From NCBI RefSeq assembly GCF_900113715.1, contig NZ_FOQK01000003.1, positions 62,001 to 126,000 of the forward strand: a stretch of DNA of 64,000 nucleotides. The letters run 5' to 3'. This stretch comes from Pseudoselenomonas ruminantium (GTDB taxonomy: Bacteria; Bacillota; Negativicutes; Selenomonadales; Selenomonadaceae). Shown piece after piece: positions 61,808-64,000 of the stretch. Both the position numbers and the translations under genes were made by a program. Positions within the stretch are counted from its first letter, which is position 1, and each line of letters starts with the position of its first letter. The notes beneath the pieces are model-generated. The model was not told the DNA's origin. It saw only the letters and a list, made by a program, of their open reading frames with translations, and did not search any database.

Positions 61808-64000
61808 CTATTCCGCAAACTCCCCTGCTCCGTAGGCCTCTACCCGCATTTTTTCGCCGTCGGTATGGAATACCACCGCCCCATCTTTGTCTGTGCGGTA
61901 GATCGTGACCCCTGCCGTTTCCAGCCGCTTGACGACTTCAGGGCGGGGATGGCCGAAGCTGTTATCCGCGCCCACGCAGAATACCCCCCACTTAGGTGCA
62001 ACGGCCTGGAGGAAAGCCTCCGACGTGGACGTGTCTGAGCCATGATGCCCGACCTTGAGCACCGTGCTTCTGACTTTCTTCCCCTGGGCCAGCAGCTTTG
62101 TTTCATTCTCGGTCACCAAGTCGCCAGTGAACAGGAAGCTGGCCTTGCCATAGCTGACCCGATAGACGTTGGAAGCCTCGTTGCCAGCCCGGCCTTTTGC
62201 ATCGAGCTGCTTGGGTGCGAAGATGACCTCGAGCTTCACACCATCGATGCAGAAGCTGGCCCCTTCCTCAGCTTCTGCCAGCGTGACTGGCGGCACCGCC
62301 GGAAGCTGCAAGCTCCTGCGATAGGCTGCAGCCCCTTCGCTGGCCGTGACGACTTTGCCCACCGGCAGTTTCCTGACGATTGCTCCCGCACCAGCGGCAT
62401 GGTCTTCATGCGCATGCGTCAGGAAGATGTAATCGAGCTTGCGGACACCGTAGTGCCACAGGTAAGGGATATCCACTCGTGCACCCACGTCAAATGCCCC
62501 ATCGCGCGTGCCGCCCGTATCGATCATGAAGGCGTGATGTCCCGGCGTTATCACGAGACACGCATCGCCCTGCCCCACGTCGATGAAATGCACGGTCATC
62601 TCCGCTGGCTGCATATACCGCCAGCCGGCCAACAGGCAGACAGCTGCCAGCAGGACAACCAGCAGCTGTTTCTGGCGGAGTAGCGCCGCCTGCCATCGCT
62701 GCCGCAGCTCCAGAGGCAGCAAGCAGAAGACCAGCCCGCTGTAATAAAGGCCGCTCCAGAAAGCCCCCAGCGATGGCACCCATACCTGACTGGCAGGCAG
62801 ATGGGCAATGCCGCGCGTCAGCTCTGCAACAGCCCCCAGCAGCAGGCTGTCGCCCGCAAAGACCAGCTTGCCGGCCAGCGGCAGGAAAAAAGCCACGAGC
62901 CCCGCCAGCAGCGCCGCCACGATCATCCACTCCAAGATGGGCACCACGAGGAGATTGGCCAAAAGCGCCGCCAGCGACAACTGATTGAAATACCACGCCA
63001 GGATAGGCAAGGCCGCCGCCTGGGCCGCTATCGTGATGGCAAAGCTCCCGGCCAGGAACTCCGGCCATCCCCTCTGCAGCAGCCAGCCACGGATGGCCGG
63101 TGCCAGGTACAAGAGCCCGGCCGTCGCCAGGAACGAGAGCTGGAAGCTGATATGGAACAGCAGCAGCGGCGATACCACCAGCATCACCAGCCCTGTGAGC
63201 ACGAGAATGCGGCCGGCTGCCTTTTCCCGCTCCAGTGACAAGGCCAGAAACGCCAGTCCGCCCATGATAGCCGAACGTATCACCGGCGGCACACAGCCCG
63301 CCAGGATGCTGTAAATGATGATCACGCCGATGACCAGCACAGCCGTCGCCTGCCGCGGCAGCCGGAAAAGCGTCCCCAGCCAAGCCATGACCGCAGCCAG
63401 CAGGCTGATATGCGATCCCGACACCGACAGGATGTGGACGATGCCTGCCGTCGTGAAATCCTCCAGCAGCTCCGGACGGATGCCCTCATAGCCCCCAAAC
63501 AGCAAGGCAAAGATTGCCGCTGCATCCTCACGGGGCATGACCGCAGACATCGCCGCCCGATAATGCTCCCGGACACCAGTGATCCACCGGGCAAAGGCAT
63601 AGCCAGCCTGGGGCTCGATCGTCACGCCCCGCTTGCCCGCAGCCAGCGAGGCTGTGATTCCCTGCGCCCGCAGCAGTCCCCGCGTATCCAGCTGTCCTGG
63701 ATTGCGATAGCCATGCGGCGCCTTTATCTTCCCCACAGCCGTAAGCCTGTCGCCCACCTGTGCCGCTGGCACTTCCCCTTCAGCCACACGCGCATAGACA
63801 TACAAGCCTCCTGAGCGGATCTGTTCATCACCAGCAAGCCTGGCTTTTGACACGTCAAGGGCATACCTGACTTTCCGCTGGCCGGTCAGATCTTCCGTGA
63901 CCCGCGGCTCCTCCCGCAACGTCCCTGTGACTTTGACCTCCTGCCCCGCCAGATGAACGATATCGTTCTCTGGCAGTGTCCTGGCCGCATCAAACCGCAC
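61808..64000 (-). CDS. comEC: ComEC/Rec2 DNA-uptake channel, 5' end cut off
   Basis: The 730 visible residues are the larger part of ComEC. They include an OB-like N-terminal region, the Competence domain with about ten membrane segments (SVSGSHISLLAAVMAW, where SGSH is typical) and a C-terminal metallo-beta-lactamase-like domain with THAHEDHAAG and KVGHHGSDTS. The protein carries single-stranded DNA across the inner membrane. The gene runs off the window edge, so its start is not seen. It ends 186 bases before the anti-sigma kinase gene. Confidence 0.96.
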   Translation of the reverse strand: MRFDAARTLPENDIVHLAGQEVKVTGTLREEPRVTEDLTGQRKVRYALDVSKARLAGDEQIRSGGLYVYARVAEGEVPAAQVGDRLTAVGKIKAPHGYRNPGQLDTRGLLRAQGITASLAAGKRGVTIEPQAGYAFARWITGVREHYRAAMSAVMPREDAAAIFALLFGGYEGIRPELLEDFTTAGIVHILSVSGSHISLLAAVMAWLGTLFRLPRQATAVLVIGVIIIYSILAGCVPPVIRSAIMGGLAFLALSLEREKAAGRILVLTGLVMLVVSPLLLFHISFQLSFLATAGLLYLAPAIRGWLLQRGWPEFLAGSFAITIAAQAAALPILAWYFNQLSLAALLANLLVVPILEWMIVAALLAGLVAFFLPLAGKLVFAGDSLLLGAVAELTRGIAHLPASQVWVPSLGAFWSGLYYSGLVFCLLPLELRQRWQAALLRQKQLLVVLLAAVCLLAGWRYMQPAEMTVHFIDVGQGDACLVITPGHHAFMIDTGGTRDGAFDVGARVDIPYLWHYGVRKLDYIFLTHAHEDHAAGAGAIVRKLPVGKVVTASEGAAAYRRSLQLPAVPPVTLAEAEEGASFCIDGVKLEVIFAPKQLDAKGRAGNEASNVYRVSYGKASFLFTGDLVTENETKLLAQGKKVRSTVLKVGHHGSDTSTSEAFLQAVAPKWGVFCVGADNSFGHPRPEVVKRLETAGVTIYRTDKDGAVVFHTDGEKMRVEAYGAGEFAE

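Overview
This window most likely comes from a diderm Firmicute of the class Negativicutes (Selenomonas/Mitsuokella-like). Two things point there. The block carD - PIN/TRAM protein - ispD - ispF - cysS - mrnC - thyX - rlmB - NYN protein - sigH, the T-box leader, the LacI/RpiR/SorC regulators and the AGGAGG-type ribosome sites are Firmicute traits. The window also encodes an outer-membrane beta-barrel ending in Phe. No species is assigned. Almost all genes lie on the minus strand.

Layout. 1-203: start of a YhcH-family gene. 455-2369: T-box leader controlling an Lrp-type regulator and an aminotransferase. 2414-3378: ComFB-like gene, tRNA-Arg(CCG), a 57-bp perfect palindrome and a small secreted protein. 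3501-7396: alpha-glucoside PTS locus (frameshifted EIICB, 6-phospho-alpha-glucosidase, RpiR regulator). 7633-8787: truncated serine recombinase and an unknown Cys-containing protein. 8868-12156: ZnuBC-type metal ABC genes and a DrrAB-type ABC exporter. 12271-13604: small helical protein and a polysaccharide-deacetylase lipoprotein. 13608-23284: xylose/xyloside locus (LacI regulator, DUF4867, GH43, two sugar transporters, xylulokinase, and a divergent FucI-like isomerase). 23568-26075: modABC. 26285-36149: the yac-type housekeeping block, interrupted by a SorC regulator and a broken SAF-domain oxidoreductase. 36312-39294: gpsA, tcdA and a divergent ftsZ. 39630-44234: EamA, GntP-like and MFS transporters and a flavodoxin. 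44265-55226: a complete Pel-type exopolysaccharide operon. 55270-57780: holA and gdhA. 57968-60771: a UvrD helicase with a built-in DEDDh exonuclease and a small coupled protein. 60869-61807: STAS/anti-sigma pair and the decayed tail of their phosphatase. 61808-64000: comEC, cut by the window edge.

The most interesting system is the Pel locus. Seven overlapping genes encode a PelD-like receptor (degenerate epimerase-like domain, four membrane segments, GAF, degenerate GGDEF with an intact RxxD c-di-GMP site), PelE, a DUF2194 PelA-deacetylase-like protein, PelF, PelG, a coiled-coil plus beta-barrel outer-membrane protein and a GH114 glycosidase. The inner-membrane part resembles the Gram-positive pelDEA(DA)FG arrangement. 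PelB and PelC are absent, and the unrelated-looking coiled-coil porin occupies the place where an outer-membrane exit is needed. I infer that this is a diderm-Firmicute version of Pel secretion with its own outer-membrane component. A promoter overlapping the gdhA terminator probably drives holA and the whole operon.

Several signs of local decay are readable: the frameshift in the PTS permease, the recombinase lacking its middle, the SAF oxidoreductase reduced to its C-terminus behind an intact promoter, and the phosphatase tail behind comEC.
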